Positions 24,138 to 36,649 of a DNA stretch of 64,000 bases are shown piece after piece (position 1 is the first letter of the stretch; each line of letters begins with the position of its first letter). The translations under genes and the position numbers were made by a program. Below the pieces are notes generated by a model. The model worked only from the letters and a program-made list of their open reading frames with translations, ran no database searches and was not told the origin of the DNA. Source of the DNA: Caenorhabditis remanei (lineage: Eukaryota; Nematoda; Chromadorea; Rhabditida; Rhabditidae); contig NC_071331.1 of the NCBI RefSeq assembly GCF_010183535.1, positions 1,240,001 to 1,304,000 on the forward strand, read 5' to 3'.

Positions 24138-25116
24138 TCAATGTACAACTACAGTGAGAACTGAAGAACTTGGTCCCTTTTTCTTCTTTCTGAATCCAAT
24201 TCGAATCAATATATACTTTCGGAGAGAATCTGAGAATATCCATAAAAGATATGGGTTGATTCCAGCGTAGAGATCACTGAAAATATATTTTTACAGTTTT
24301 TGGAATTTTGTTAAAGATTAGAGTTTTAGGTTCTTGTTGCTATTTTGATCAAAGCTTTTTTAAAAAATTTTCTTACCTTATTGCATTATACAGCAAATAA
24401 AACTTGTCCAGTGAAATGACAAGAATCGAAGTGGCATAAGAAACGAATAGGCATAAAGCAGCGATTTGGATGGCGACTGGAAACAAATATAATCGAGATG
24501 TTTAGAATTATACAGAAAATATGTGAATTTTGAAATAGTAGGAAAAACTAAAACTAACCTGTAATACTACTCATAATGAATAATTTCATCTCCTTCTTTT
24601 TGATTTGATTCCTGGATTTTTGGAATGCCGAGTTTTTCTGAAACAATAACAGGGTTCCAGTAAAATCAATAATTTTTTTAACTCACTATCATTTTGGTGT
24701 TCCTTTCTAAAACAAATAATAGATAACAATATGCAAATATCAGATATATACAAACTACAGTCAAGAATGCGCCAGCGATCAGGAAGAAGTAGGTGACCAG
24801 GGCTTCACTAAAAAAATGAATGTTCTTTTTTTCTATTATTTTCTAAAAATCTCACTTCCTAAACTTAGGAATCACTCCATTTTTCGAATTCCTATAAAGT
24901 TGAGTCTTATCGAATAGCGTTGCCATACCAGCCATCATTCCCGGTAGAAATTGAATCGCGTATGCTATTCGGAGACGTTGGGGACTCCAGATCTAGAAAT
25001 ATGTAACTAGAGTGAAGAATTGAGAAAAAAGGTTACATGATGATGTCGATTTGGGAATATGATAGCGGAGAGGCGATTGGTGGCGAGGACTGAGATGCAC
25101 ATCGCTTGGCAGATTC
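24138..25116 (-). pseudogene. Receptor A1: six intact 3' exons, 5' exons missing
   Basis: Minus strand exons 25116-25037, 24992-24856, 24807-24687, 24637-24559, 24476-24377 and 24276-24138 join in frame to a TGA at 24140-24138 without any stop. Lengths of the first three (80, 137, 121) equal those of the corresponding exons of 1-2271. They encode TM3 with SVLATNRLSAIIFP, TM4 (AYAIQFLPGMMAGMA), TM5, the basic loop KNSAFQKSRNQIKKKE, TM6, and TM7 with INPYLLWIFSDSLRKYI. The tail ends SSSVLTVVVH. No exon 1 or 2 is seen upstream to the hairpin at 26426; homology to intron 2 stops near 26060. It could be a truncated pseudogene or use a new first exon. I call it truncated, with reservation. Confidence 0.8.
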
Positions 25117-26425
25117 CTGAAAACGTGCGTGTAGAAATTAATTGAAAAACTTTTATGTTACAGCGATAAATTAAAGTTTTGAAACATTATCCAATATTTA
25201 ATTTGGTTATGGTTTGGATACCGTTTCAGTTTTGGTTACCGTTTTAGAATATTCTGTGCGCATTTCTCTTTTTGACAATGCACCTACATTATAGGGGCTC
25301 CTCTAATGGAGGATGAAAACGGGATAAAAGGGTGATGGAGAAATAAATTGAAGAACTTTTATGTTGCAGTGATAAAATAAAGTTTTGAAACATTATCAAA
25401 TATCTAATTTTAGGTAGACATTCTGTGTGCATAGCTCAAGTGCTAATCCAATATTTTTCTGTTTTTATCAGCAGACTCCACAGCTGTTCACGTTTGACAT
25501 AGACTAGAATAACTACTAGAAATAAAAAATATTATTAATGAATTCCATGAATTGGGGTGAACGGAAGCATAGATATTCATTGAACAAACAGAAAATGAAT
25601 TCATGTCATTTTTTGAAACAAACTTGTATCAGAAATAAAGATTTCCGTTTTAAAAATAGCTCAAATATTCGTTGTATTGTCACAAGACTATTGCGGGTAC
25701 TTTTTTTCCTCTTCTTTTCAACCCTTGACTCATTCATTTTATTCAATAAAACAATTTGTTTTTGATTCAACATTGCAGTAACTAGGGGATATGACTGTCT
25801 TGTTTCAATGTTAATAAGACAGATTCAAAACACAAATATCCAAGTTCCGATAGCTTCTTCGCCTTAATTATACCTCGTTCAGATGTTTGATCAATTTTTT
25901 ATGATGATAAAAAACCAAAACTGTTTCTCAGATATCATTAGAGAATTTTCCTACGAATCTCTCGGCTGGAGACATTTTTAAAGGCAATTTATCTGCTTGT
26001 GTTTTAGATTGATACAGATTCAAAAACTAGATATAAGATAGCAGAGTTGACTTTTTCTTTTCAGACTAGACTTCTTCAGACAAACCAATCCCCCAAACCA
26101 ATCATTATCAACCAAATAACACATTTGAAATTCATACAGAAACAAGTACTTGTCGAAATAGAAGTAATTAGTTATGAGATCTTGGAAACGATGAACGGAA
26201 AGGGGTCAATTTAAAAGGAAATGGATGAAACCGTCCCGAACATCAACAAGAATAAATAAGCACTGCTTTTGCACATTTTCAAACCACTTTGTATCAAAAA
26301 AAAATCTTTTGTCCCAATCTGCCTAGGATTAATCACGTTAATTATTCTGAAATAAACAAAAGTATTGAAACAGTATCCGTATATAATTGTTTCAATTAGT
26401 GCTAGCTTATCATGAAAGTCATATA
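25117..26425. other. Intron-2-like sequence upstream of receptor A1
   Basis: This holds one repeat unit with the CTCCACAGCTG motif near 25475, and a stretch (25760-26060) collinear with the DNA just 3' of exon 2 at 23100-23420. Similarity ends where exon 2 should begin. I found no coding exon between there and the hairpin element. Confidence 0.6.
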
Positions 26426-28307
26426 TAACGCGTTCTCTGTAAGACTCGAGCAACTTGTGCCCTAGGGACAGATTTTTATATTAATGTGTACTATGGGTCT
26501 CTAGTAACCCATATACACATTATTGGCTCTCGGCTCCCGGGTACGGTAGTACGGTAGGTGCTCAAAGGTGCAAAAATGAAATTTTTTCCATTATGTCGTA
26601 GAAAGCTGAAATTTTTACCATATTGTATAGATGTAAAATAAAGTATTTACACAAAGTTTCGAAACATGGTTCAAAAAATTTCTCGAGTTGTAAGATAAAA
26701 TCAACAATTTTTTAAGTATTTTTGGATTAAATTGTAAAAAAAGTGCCATTTTTGAAATAACATGTCTGAGGATTTTTTTGTTTTAAATGAACCACTCAAA
26801 GTTCTTTTTAAAAAACAAGAAATCACCCTATATCATCGATTCCCAACAGTCGAAAAGTGACAAAGTTGAAAACTAAAAAAATCGAATTTTTGAATTTTGA
26901 ATTTTTCTTTTCAGAAATGAACAGCCCGTGTTTTGTTGAGTATTTTCTGTATTGACACTTTTTATTTTTCTCTACATTATCATACCAAAAAATTACAATT
27001 TTTGAAAAAATAAAATTTTACGGATTTTTTATGTGAAAATTTTTTTTTTCAAAAAAGTATAAAACTGATCTTTCTTTTGAAACATACTTGTTTTAAACAT
27101 CAGAAACTGTTGTTTTAACATCGTTTAGGTGTTTTTTATAACAACTTCGAATAAGAGCAACTCGAATCAGAACGACCCCAAATCACAACTGCTCTGTGTG
27201 ATTGGGAAGTGTAATATTAAAAGTGTTTCTTTGTTATTTCTATTATACACAATGTTTTATTATTTTCCAATTAGTATTTCATTTTTGTTCACTTTTTTGT
27301 TTGGCAGAAGGCTCGGTGCACCGATCGGTTAAGATGGAAAAAATTCAATGACTCGGAAAAGGTCTATGATGAGAACAGTGGAGAAAATAGTGATTTCCAT
27401 AACCCTATTAATCAAATTAAACAATAAAAAACAACGACATGTTTGAATCTTAAATGCCTTCTTCAAATTTGGTTCTTTTTTTCGAATAAACGAGTCAAAA
27501 AATTCCAACATTTTTTTGTGAATCGGGGTCGTTCTGATTCGAGTTGCTCTTGTTCGTAGTTGTTATAAAGAACACCTAAACAATGTTAAAACAACAGTTT
27601 CTGATGTTTGAAACAATTATTTTGCAAGAAAATAGTCAGTTTTATACTTTTTTGAAAAAAAAAATTTCACATAAAAAATCATCAAAAAAACTTTTTTTCA
27701 AAAAATTGTACTTTTTTGGTATGATAATGTAAATAAAATTAAAAGTGCCAATATAAAAAATACTCAACAAAACACGGGCTGTTCATTTCTGAAAAGAAAA
27801 ATTCAAAATTCAAAAATTCTATTTTTTTAGTTTTTAACTTTGTCACTTTTCGACTGTTGGGAATCGATGATATAGGGCGAGGTCTTGTTTTTCAAAAAGG
27901 ACTTCAAGTGGTTCATTTAGAACAAAAAAATACTCAGGCATGTTATTTCAAAAATGACACGTTTTGTTCAATTTAATCGAAAAAACACTAAAAAATTGGA
28001 ATTTTTTTCTTATAACTCGGGGAATTTTGTGAACCATGTTTTGAAACTTTGTGTAAATACTTCATTTTACATCTATGAAACATGGTAAAAATATCAGCTT
28101 TGTACGACATAATAGAAAAAATTTCATTTTTGCACCTTTGAGCACCTACCGTACTACCGTATACGGGAGCCGAGAGCCAATAATGTGTATATGGGTTACT
28201 AGAGACCCGTAGTACATGTTTGTATAAAAATGCAAACCCTAACTTCTTTACAGACTCTAGGCCCCTATGTACTATGACGATGCTCGAGTCTTACAGAGAA
28301 TGCGTTA
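26426..28307. mobile_element. Long hairpin element (1.88 kb), TA target
   Basis: The inverted ends are TAACGCGTTCTCTGTAAGAC on the left and its near inverse on the right, flanked by TA (possibly TATA). The arms, about 26426-27185 and 27520-28307, flank a loop of roughly 330 bp. Arm landmarks are GAGAGCCAATAATGTGTATA and its inverse, and a GCACCTTTGAGCACCTACCG stretch. The left flank matches 44470-44490 and the right flank matches 41162 and 17292, so it joins two different duplicated blocks. The arms differ by scattered substitutions and small indels and are older than those at 6037-7814. No transposase. Confidence 0.8.
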
Positions 28308-28309
28308 TA

Positions 28310-29335
28310 ATGCATATGTAGAATTTCCCCTTCCAATTTTAACATTAATGTTGTTACAATATCATAAGCCGTTTTGTTTTTACACGCATTACTCCATGTT
28401 ATTAAAATTTTGACAGCGCAAGGAATATCGATAAAATTTACTTATCGAACTTTTTTTAATTAATCTGAAACAGTAAATTGAATTTCTGAGTGCAGTACTA
28501 GTCCACAAAAAACGTAACAGAAACAAGATATTTTTGCAGTTTCTTCAATATCATTAGCTTTGAGAAACACGTGTACAATATTAAGAAACACGATTGAAAT
28601 CGCGTAGATAATGTCTATCAATCGGTTCATTACAAAAAATATGATCCTGAAACACTAATTTCATGTTACTCAAATGAATTTCCAAATCGAATTTTTAGGT
28701 AAAAGAAAATACACAGATTAATTGAAATAAGAGCTAGTCACTAAAAACAACGATGGAACATGAAAATTAAATAAATATTCCCAAGGAACAATGAAAAAAG
28801 TACCGTTTCGTATGGTAATTGTCAATGAAAGAAGCAGAAAAATTTAGTGTACTAGAACGCTTTTACTGTTTTCTAACTTTTACTCATGACAAAGTTTTAG
28901 AATGTTTTCTGGTTCGATTTTTTAAATATCCAGTCCCTCACAACTGAAGTTACGGTCAAGACTACAATGTTAAGCTAAGAAAGAAAATAAAATCGTGTGG
29001 GCAAATCCTGGATTTTTTTGGCAAACTTTGATTCCCCAATGAAGATGTTTAATTGACAAATTTGAAACGGAGTACAAATAGATCTTTTCCAGATGTTTCA
29101 CATAACAACATTGAAACGTTTATGCTATATTTCAAGATATTTACTGATTGTAGGCTGATCGAGTTTTTGACCGCAGAGACGAGAATGTTATCTACCCATT
29201 TCATAAACATCATTTAATTCAAACAAGCAAACATACTAATTAACTAATTAACAGTTCTGTTTTATTCATCAAACAAATTGTGGCGTGAGTATGGATATTG
29301 TAGCGTGAGTACTTGAACTCTTTGATTGCGAAATT
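28310..29335. mobile_element. Right end of large long-TIR element LT
   Basis: This matches the right-hand part of LT (compare 41162-41772) and ends with the inverse of the left terminus: CAAACAAATTGTGGCGTGAG near 29280 is the inverse of the sequence at 14436-14460. It also carries CCGTTTCGTATGGTAATTG and GAAAGAAGCAGAAAAA at 28803-28842. Only this end is present. No gene. Confidence 0.65.
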
Positions 29336-31690
29336 ATGATTTATTTGAAACATATTTTCCTTGAATTGAATAGGCTTCTTGTATTTTTTTCTTAAACAAG
29401 GTACAACTATGTATTTGAAAAAGTCAATCAGTGGGCATCACTGAAATTTCTAGACGAAACTACTATAACCAATGTTTCATGAAAAAGGTTTAAGAGACAA
29501 TATCAGTATTTCTCGAACTGCCCATGGAACACATCGGCCAATCTTATGAAAAAACCGTAGAGCTTTTTAGGCTCCGCCCCTTTTGACATAGAAAAAAATC
29601 GTAGAAGGGAAAAAACTTAATTTTTTTACTTTTTTTTCTAACTACATACATACATTACCGCGTTTAACGGTTAAGCTTTTTGCTATTCAAATTTATCAAC
29701 TTAGTAAAACAGTATTCTAAATCTTTTCATATTTTTTACGTTTTCAAAATACCCATGAACAGACCACAAATCCCGCATAACCTAATCTCGAAATTCTATA
29801 TATAGATTCAGAGGGATTATATTTCTTTAATTTCATTTTTCAAAAAACGCTTCTATTTCCCATTTCGCCTGAACACTATCCTGATGACTTCATTATGAGA
29901 ATCGATCCTGACCCCATTGAAAATGAAAAAAAAATTTCAATCTCTTCTAAACTGCAGTAGTGAAACAGTACCTTTGCCTCACTTTTATCCGCTAGCCATT
30001 GACTTTGTTCATTTCTGAAAATCAAGAAATAAATGGTTTCAATTGATGTAATTTTCAACAAAAATATTCAACAAATATTCAACAAAACCTGTTTCTAATA
30101 CTGTTTTTCTGTTTGAAAATGCATGACTGATGATTGGATAAGGCCATTTTCAAATTGGCAAATACAGAACAAAAGAATTGCGCCTATTTCTATTTGACGG
30201 CATTCGAATTTTAAGATCCCTGTCGTAACGTCAGTATGGTTCAGATGGTACCAATTGCAGCCAAAAAGAGCCAGCAATAGAAAATAAGTCTGCCGTATCA
30301 AATTTTGCAATTTGAATTTAAAAAAAAACCATTTTCTCAAACGAAATCAACCATGAACGCCCTAGAATAAATTGCACTGACAAAACTGTAGTTTTTTTTA
30401 ATATGGAGAAGTGTAATTCCACTTTTTCCAGTTTTCGATAAGTAAAAAAAAATCCAAGAAGAATTTTAAATCTTTTTTATTTTACAGTTTCGACAGTTTT
30501 TTATTCCAAAGTAGCATTAAATTTATTTGCTACATCGCAAAAACAATCAGCATAGAAGCTATGTCTTAGTTGTGAGCTCTGAATAGTGCGACTGAGAATG
30601 GGAGTGTTGTTTTTGGCCGGTTCTTCTGATGAAATTAGGTTGAAACAAGAAAATAGAAAAGATTCTCTCTTAAATTTTAGCAAATTCTGTTTCAAGCTTT
30701 ACTTGAATTTATGTTCTCTCTATTTCTCCAGTGAAATGAAATTATAGTAACGGAAATGAAACATTTTTATTACTTATCAAAACTATTAAAAACAGTTTTC
30801 ATTTATGAGATTATCTATGGATCATATAAAAAGAAACCGGCATAGAAATCACTAAACTATTTATGTACAGTTTTCGAAATGTTGTAAATGCGAGGGATTT
30901 CAGGTTTTGAAATTCCATATCTTAAAGATATAATATTTTTTGAAAAGTTGAAATTTGGTTGTGGTGCGACAATAAAATAAATGCACTTAGTGGAATTGCA
31001 CCTATTAGGTATATCCGAATTTTGGAATATTATTGCTCAGTTTTGAAACCATTCAAATAAAAAAGCATGCTGAAACAGGACAAAGCTATTATAAAAATCA
31101 ATTACATGTACATAATTCACTGGATATTTGCAGATCTTTAATTTTAAAAGTCGGATGCGTATCCAACTCAATTTCTAATGGAACTTTTCTGTTTCAAGCA
31201 CAGCCTACATTCGAAACATATATTTCCCTTTGATGCAAGAAGTGGAGGAAATGGAGCTGTGGAAAAAATTCATTCAGACAAGTTGTAAATAGAAGAAGCT
31301 GAACTAGAAAAAAATACGCGTTACTTTTTGATACCCCTTTGTATCAGTAATATCACAATTATTTTCACTTTCACAGCGTTTATATTTTTGTTTTTTTCAG
31401 TTTGTTGTTAATCCGACGTTTCAGGTTTGTCGCAATATCGAAGTTTCTCGTCTCAAATATGTCTCGAACTTCCCATTTCTTAAGCATCGTAAGTTTTCAT
31501 AAATTAAAAAATTTGAAATAAGATTAAGTAATGAAAGATTTTTAAGTAAGATGAAGTTATTTTATTGTGTTTATTCAGGACACTGTTTGCCAAAAAATGA
31601 CTGTTTCATTACAATGATTTAAGAGTCGAAAGATCTGAAATTTGATTAGCCTTCTGTAAGCACCATTCTGTGAATTTCAATAAATGATGC
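29336..31690. repeat. Mixed duplicated blocks with receptor exon relics
   Basis: About 29380-30130 resembles the tRNA-upstream block T. On the minus strand at 30225-30300 a region resembling the fifth-transmembrane exon is recognisable, and a remnant of the exon 8 start ends at 30851. From 30850 to 31500 the sequence is collinear with 43010-43670 and 63390-64000. All three copies keep a plus-strand open stretch (31033-31233 here) whose differences mostly change the amino acid, so I do not call it a gene. 31500-31690 matches block R1. Confidence 0.5.
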
Positions 31691-31889
31691 AGATTTCATG
31701 TTATTCAATCAAATTTCAAAATCGAATTTGCTAGATTTTATAAATGATTCAATTAATCGATATTAAAGCTCGACACTAAAAAAAACTACGATGGAACAGA
31801 AAAATTCAATAAATATTCCCAAGGAACAATGAAAAAGTACCGTTTCGTGTGATAATTGTCTATGAAAGAAACGGAAAAATAATGTTATG
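31690..31889. repeat. Short fragment of the LT right end
   Basis: Sequence matching 8850-9020, 18240-18440 and 44840-45015, including the CCGTTTCGTGTGATAATTG motif and GAAAGAAACGGAAAAA. It is cut by the TTAA element that starts at 31894. Confidence 0.6.
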
Positions 31890-31893
31890 TTAA

Positions 31894-33409
31894 GAGGCAC
31901 TATCTGTAAGAGTGAGAATGTTTGTGTTGGGCCTTGGCACAGTTGCAAAAAGTGGTTTCAATCCAAACTTTTTTTGCAGCATATGTACCCCTATGGTAGT
32001 GATTTACAAAAAATATGTCACCAGTCCCCTATGACGTCATCATGGGAAAATATGCCCAATAATTGACTTTTCACCCAAAAATTCATAAAAATTTCAATTT
32101 TTCAAATAACCTTATGAAAAAAATATGAAAAAAAATTTTCACGAAAAATTCAAAGAAAAAATTTGTTCTGAAAATAATCAGAATATTGATAAAAGACTAA
32201 GAATAAACCAATTCCGAGATAATACACCTCAGAAATTGGTTTGAACCGATTTCGTTGTTTTCTTCATCGAAATTTTTTCCCATTTTTTGACGTTTTAGTC
32301 AATATTTTGTACTGAAGTACACAAATTTCAAGTAATGTACTTGATACTCGCTAAATTTAACAATTAATCAAAATAAGACAAATGAAAAACCATTGGACCA
32401 TTTTGAGATATTTTCATTTATTTCGAAAACCACATAAGGGTCCCCCCCCATGGAACAAAATTTTTATCGAAAAAATATTTCAACATTATTTTGATTCAAA
32501 AACGTTCAGAACATTGACGCAATATTACAAGACGTTTAGTAAAAGAGTTTTGAACGTTTTTAAATCAAAATAATGTTGAAATATTTTTTCGATAAAAATT
32601 TTGTTCCATGGGGGGGACCCTTATGTGATTTTCGAAATAAATGGAAAAATCTCAAAATGGTCCAATGGTTTTTCATTTGTCTTATTTTGATTAATTGTTA
32701 AATTTAGCGAGTATCAAGTACATTACTTGAAATTTGTGTACTTCAGTAAAAAATATTGACTAAAACGTCAAAAAATGGGAAAAAATTTCGATGAAGAAAA
32801 CAACGAAATCGGTTCAAACCAATTTCTGAGGTGTATTATCTCGGAATTGGTTTATTCTTAGTCTTTTATCAATATTCTGATTATTTTCAGAACAAATTTT
32901 TTCTTTGAATTTTTCGTGAAAATTTTTTTTTCATAAGGACTCCTATGTGATTTTTGAAAAAATCAAAAAATCTCAAAATGGTGCAATGGTTTTTTGGTGA
33001 TTTTAATTGGACCTAATAGAACTTTTTGAGGAGAATACGAATACGATTTGAAATTTGAGTACTTCTAGAGGGATTTTTTGAGAAAAGTTGGAAAAACATG
33101 AAAGTGAAATTCACTTGAACTGTTTCTGGGGTGTCTGAGGGGTTGAAAATTTGTGTAGGTGTAGTCAAAAACACTCCTAACATGTTGCGGAAGTTTCTTG
33201 AAGTTATTTAAAAAATTGAAATTTTTATGAATTTTTGGGTGAAAAGTCAATTATTGGGCATATTTTCCTATGATGACGTCATAGGGGACTGGTGACATAT
33301 TTTTTGTAAATCACTACCATAGGGGTACATATGCTGCAAAAAAAGTTTGGATTGAAACCACTTTTTGCAACTGTGCCAAGAGGAATCCTCATCTTACAGA
33401 CAACGCCTC
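31894..33409. mobile_element. Palindromic TTAA element, diverged second copy
   Basis: It is flanked by TTAA (31890-31893 and 33410-33413), with the same GAGGC...GCCTC ends and the same landmarks (GTCCCCTATGACGTCATC, CCATGGGGGGGACCC) as 6037-7814. The arms are no longer equal: about 250 bp at 32940-33215 in the right arm has no partner near 32110 in the left arm, a deletion. It is non-coding and clearly older than the copy at 6037-7814. Confidence 0.88.
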
Positions 33410-33413
33410 TTAA

Positions 33414-33669
33414 AAATGAAAAAAAAAAATGCAATCTCTTCTAAACTGCTGTAGTGAAACAGTACCTTCAGCTCACTTTTATCGACTAGCCATTGACTTT
33501 GTTTTATCATCTTCTAGAATAAAATCTGTTTAAAATACTGTTTTTTTCTGTTGCAATTGCATGACTAATTATTGGGAGCAAAATCGCGTTTTCTATTTCA
33601 TTTTTTCCAAACTACAGAATAAAAGAACTATGTATCTTTCCATTCGATGTCAATTGACGTCGAATGTGT
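33414..33669. repeat. Upstream part of block T
   Basis: Matches 19350-19657 and 47370-47683 in shortened form, leading into the damaged tRNA. No gene. Confidence 0.6.
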
Positions 33670-33742
33670 GGCCGCGTGGCGCAATTTAGAACGCGTCTGC
33701 CTACGGAGCAGAAGATTGCAGGTTCGAATCCTGCCGTGGTCG
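33670..33742 (+). pseudogene. tRNA-Arg(ACG) copy with damaged D-loop
   Basis: This is identical to 19658-19730 except in the D-loop, where AATGGATAAC has become AATTTAGAAC. The change removes the conserved GG pair (positions 18-19) that contacts the T-loop and also spoils the A-box of the internal promoter. The anticodon stem-loop, T-arm and acceptor are unchanged, and a T-run follows. I expect loss of function, though a low level of transcription cannot be excluded. Confidence 0.85.
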
Positions 33743-33925
33743 AAACTTTTTTCCACCATTTTGTTTTAAATTTATGTAGAAAACAAGTAATTTTTTTGGT
33801 TAGGACCGAATGGAACAGCGAAATACAAAAATGAGAAAATTGTATTAGGTTTCACTGAAACGCTAAAAATTACATTGGTGATTACATTTTCGATAATGAA
33901 AAAAGAAGTAGGTATTTCCCAATTA

Positions 33926-35514
33926 CAGTACCGCCCAAAAGGTTATCAACTTTTGATTTTTCGACCATAACTTTCTTCTTATTGGTCGGATTGACCTGAA
34001 ACTTTGGGAAAACATTTATTGTAGAGTTTTCGTTATATTTTGTTAACATTCTGGGTGAAAAATTATGTTTCACAAGTTTTTTATAAAATTTTCGAAAATC
34101 ACGAAAATTCGAGAAATCGCATATTTTTAGTTCCATGACCGGTGCATCCAAAATAGAGAGAATAATTAATGTTTATAATAGTTTTTTGATAGAAACTGTC
34201 TTGATCTTCATTTTTTGGCCATTGGACCACTACTCTTGACTTGTTACCCATGTCTCCCGGACTGTCAAAATTTAGTAGTACTAGTATATGGAGTTTTGAA
34301 CTTCAAACATCTGTAAAACATATATTTTTTGAAGAAAACAGTATCGAAAGCTGCCAATTCAATTGGAAAAACGTGGAAAACATTTACGTAACACTCTAAT
34401 CTCGATGGAATCCCTCAACAAATTTTTGGAGACCTCTAATTGTCAAATGGTGAATATCTGGTTTCGATGTCAGACTGGTTTTGGAGCGAAATTATACATT
34501 TATCCGAAACCTATGGGTTCATAACTAATGGAACTTGTTATTTGAACAATTGTGAATATTCTGAACCAAGTTTTGAATAATAATTTAGTTGCTAAGGTGA
34601 TGTTACATCGAAAAGAAACTTCGTCGTGATCGTGTTCTGACAGCATCTTTTCGTTCTCTTATGAATACATGAGAAAATGTGAGAGGAAATCTTTCTAGTA
34701 CTTTTAAACAAATCTGGGTCATTTTCTAACTTGAATAATCAGAAATAGCATCAATACACAATGATTTTTGAGTAAAGACAAAAATGTACAATTTTGAAAT
34801 TTTTGAACAGGTGAGAGTAAGATTGAAGGGCCTGACTCAATACTATTAATACAAATTTGTGTATCGAAACTTGGTTCAGAATATTCACAATTGTTCAAAT
34901 AACAAGTTCCATTAGTTATGAACCCATAGGTTTCGGATAAATGTATAATTTCGCTCCAAAACCAGTCTGACATCGAAACCAGATATTCACCATTTGACAA
35001 TTAGAGGTCTCCAAAAATTTGTTGAGGGATTCCATCGAGATTAGAGTGTTACGTAAATGTTTTCCACGTTTTTCCAATTGAATTGGCAGCTTTCGATACT
35101 GTTTTCTTCAAAAAATATATGTTTTACAGATGTTTGAAGTTCAAAACTCCATATACTAGTACTACTAAATTTTGACAGTCCGGGAGACATGGGTAACAAG
35201 TCAAGAGTAGTGGTCCAATGGCCAAAAAATGAAGATCAAGACAGTTTCTATCAAAAAACTATTATAAACATTAATTATTCTCTCTATTTTGGATGCACCG
35301 GTCATGGAACTAAAAATATGCGATTTCTCGAATTTTCGTGATTTTCGAAAATTTTATAAAAAACTTGTGAAACATACTTTTTCACCCAGAATGTTAACAA
35401 AATATAACGAAAACTCTACAATAAATGTTTTCCCAAAGTTTCAGGTCAATCCGACCAATTAGAAGAAAGTTATGGTCGAAAAATCAAAAGTTGATAACCT
35501 TTTGGGCGGTACTG
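33926..35514. mobile_element. Palindromic TA element PT2 (1.59 kb)
   Basis: TIRs start CAGTACCGCCCAAAAGGTTA and are flanked by TA (33924-33925 and 35515-35516). The arms, about 33926-34576 and 34868-35514, look nearly identical and flank a loop of about 290 bp. The insertion splits block T downstream of the damaged tRNA. The CAGT ends and TA target fit a non-autonomous Tc1/mariner type. A short terminal fragment of a relative is at 60163-60225. Open stretches in the arms are mirror images of each other. Confidence 0.9.
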
Positions 35515-35516
35515 TA

Positions 35517-36161
35517 GCTAAAACTAATAAAATATACGTCACCTTTTCTCATAAATGTTTTGGACTATAAATCATTTCAATTAGATACCAGTGTGATTAT
35601 TTTGTTAACACGGCATCATGAAACTGCAAGAAATCTTTAGAGGGTTCCACTTGTCAAGAAATATAATAATTCAAAATTCACAAGGTTCAATCCTGATGTG
35701 CAGGTTCCATTATGAAAATTAGTTTATAGAAATACAGCTTCAAGATTTTATTTTCAGAGATACTAAACTTTTGTCTCGCTATTGATACGGATGACTATCT
35801 AGCCAAAAATACAGATACATAACAATGAGAGCTCACAGCAATGACTCCTAACTGGAGAACATCTCGACTCAAACAAGTGTCAAAATTTGAAAAAAAAATC
35901 TCCAATGTTTGTATATGGAGCCACACTTTCAGACCACTTCTGTAACGTCAGTATGATTCAGATAGTACAAACTACAGTTAAAAAAGGACAGAACTAAAAA
36001 ATAAGTCCGAAGCTACACTTCGTATCAAGTTTTGAAAAACTAATTTTGTCTTATAGAACTTATAAAGCAGGAAATCAGCATAGAAGCTATGTATTAGTTG
36101 TGAGCTCTGAATAATAAAGCTGAAAAAGAAGAGTCTAAAAAGAAGAGTTGATATCGAAGAA
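35517..36161. repeat. Block T, downstream part, copy 2
   Basis: Collinear with 20095-20690 and 49210-49761. It contains a minus-strand remnant resembling the fifth-transmembrane exon of the receptors near 35945-36020. No working gene. Confidence 0.55.
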
Positions 36162-36490
36162 CATACTTGCAACGGGCCGGGCCGATTTGAGAATTCTCAC
36201 CGGCCCGGCCCGGCCCGGTCGGCCCGGGTCACAGTACAAAAATTTGAAAATTTGAATTTTTTTGAAATTTTTTTTGATTTTTTCGCAAATAAGTCGAATT
36301 TTCGACTATGTTATTACATATCGATAAAACTCAAGTGTACATAGGATTTTTGACTATTTTTGATGAAAATTTCAAAAAATTTCGAAAAATTTTGTGAAAA
36401 GATTGTGCTCATTTTTTGACTCCGGGACGACCGGGCCGGGCTGGGCCGGCAACTTTCTTTACCGGCCCGAGCCGATATTTTGCAAGTATG
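36162..36490. mobile_element. hAT-like GGCCCGG element (329 bp)
   Basis: Ends CATACTTGCAA...TTGCAAGTATG, flanked by TCGAAGAA (36154-36161) and TTGAAGAA (36491-36498), an 8-bp duplication with one later change. GC-rich GGCCGGGCC strings lie near both ends, with an AT-rich middle. The paralogous site at 20695 is empty, while 53620-53885 holds the same insertion at the same place, so the insertion predates that duplication. Non-coding. Confidence 0.82.
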
Positions 36491-36649
36491 TTGAAGAAGG
36501 ATATATGGAAGTGTTGTTTTTGGCCGGTTCTTCTCATGAAACTAGGTTGGAACAGAAAAAAAGAAAAGATTATCTCTTAAATTTAGACAAATTCTGTTTC
36601 AAGCTTTACTTGAATTAATGCTTTTCTCTATTCTCCAGTGAGATCGAAT

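Noticed and set aside
34719..35000. 93-codon minus-strand frame as a gene
   Set aside because: Most of it is the arm of the PT2 hairpin; the mirrored arm holds the same residues on the other strand.
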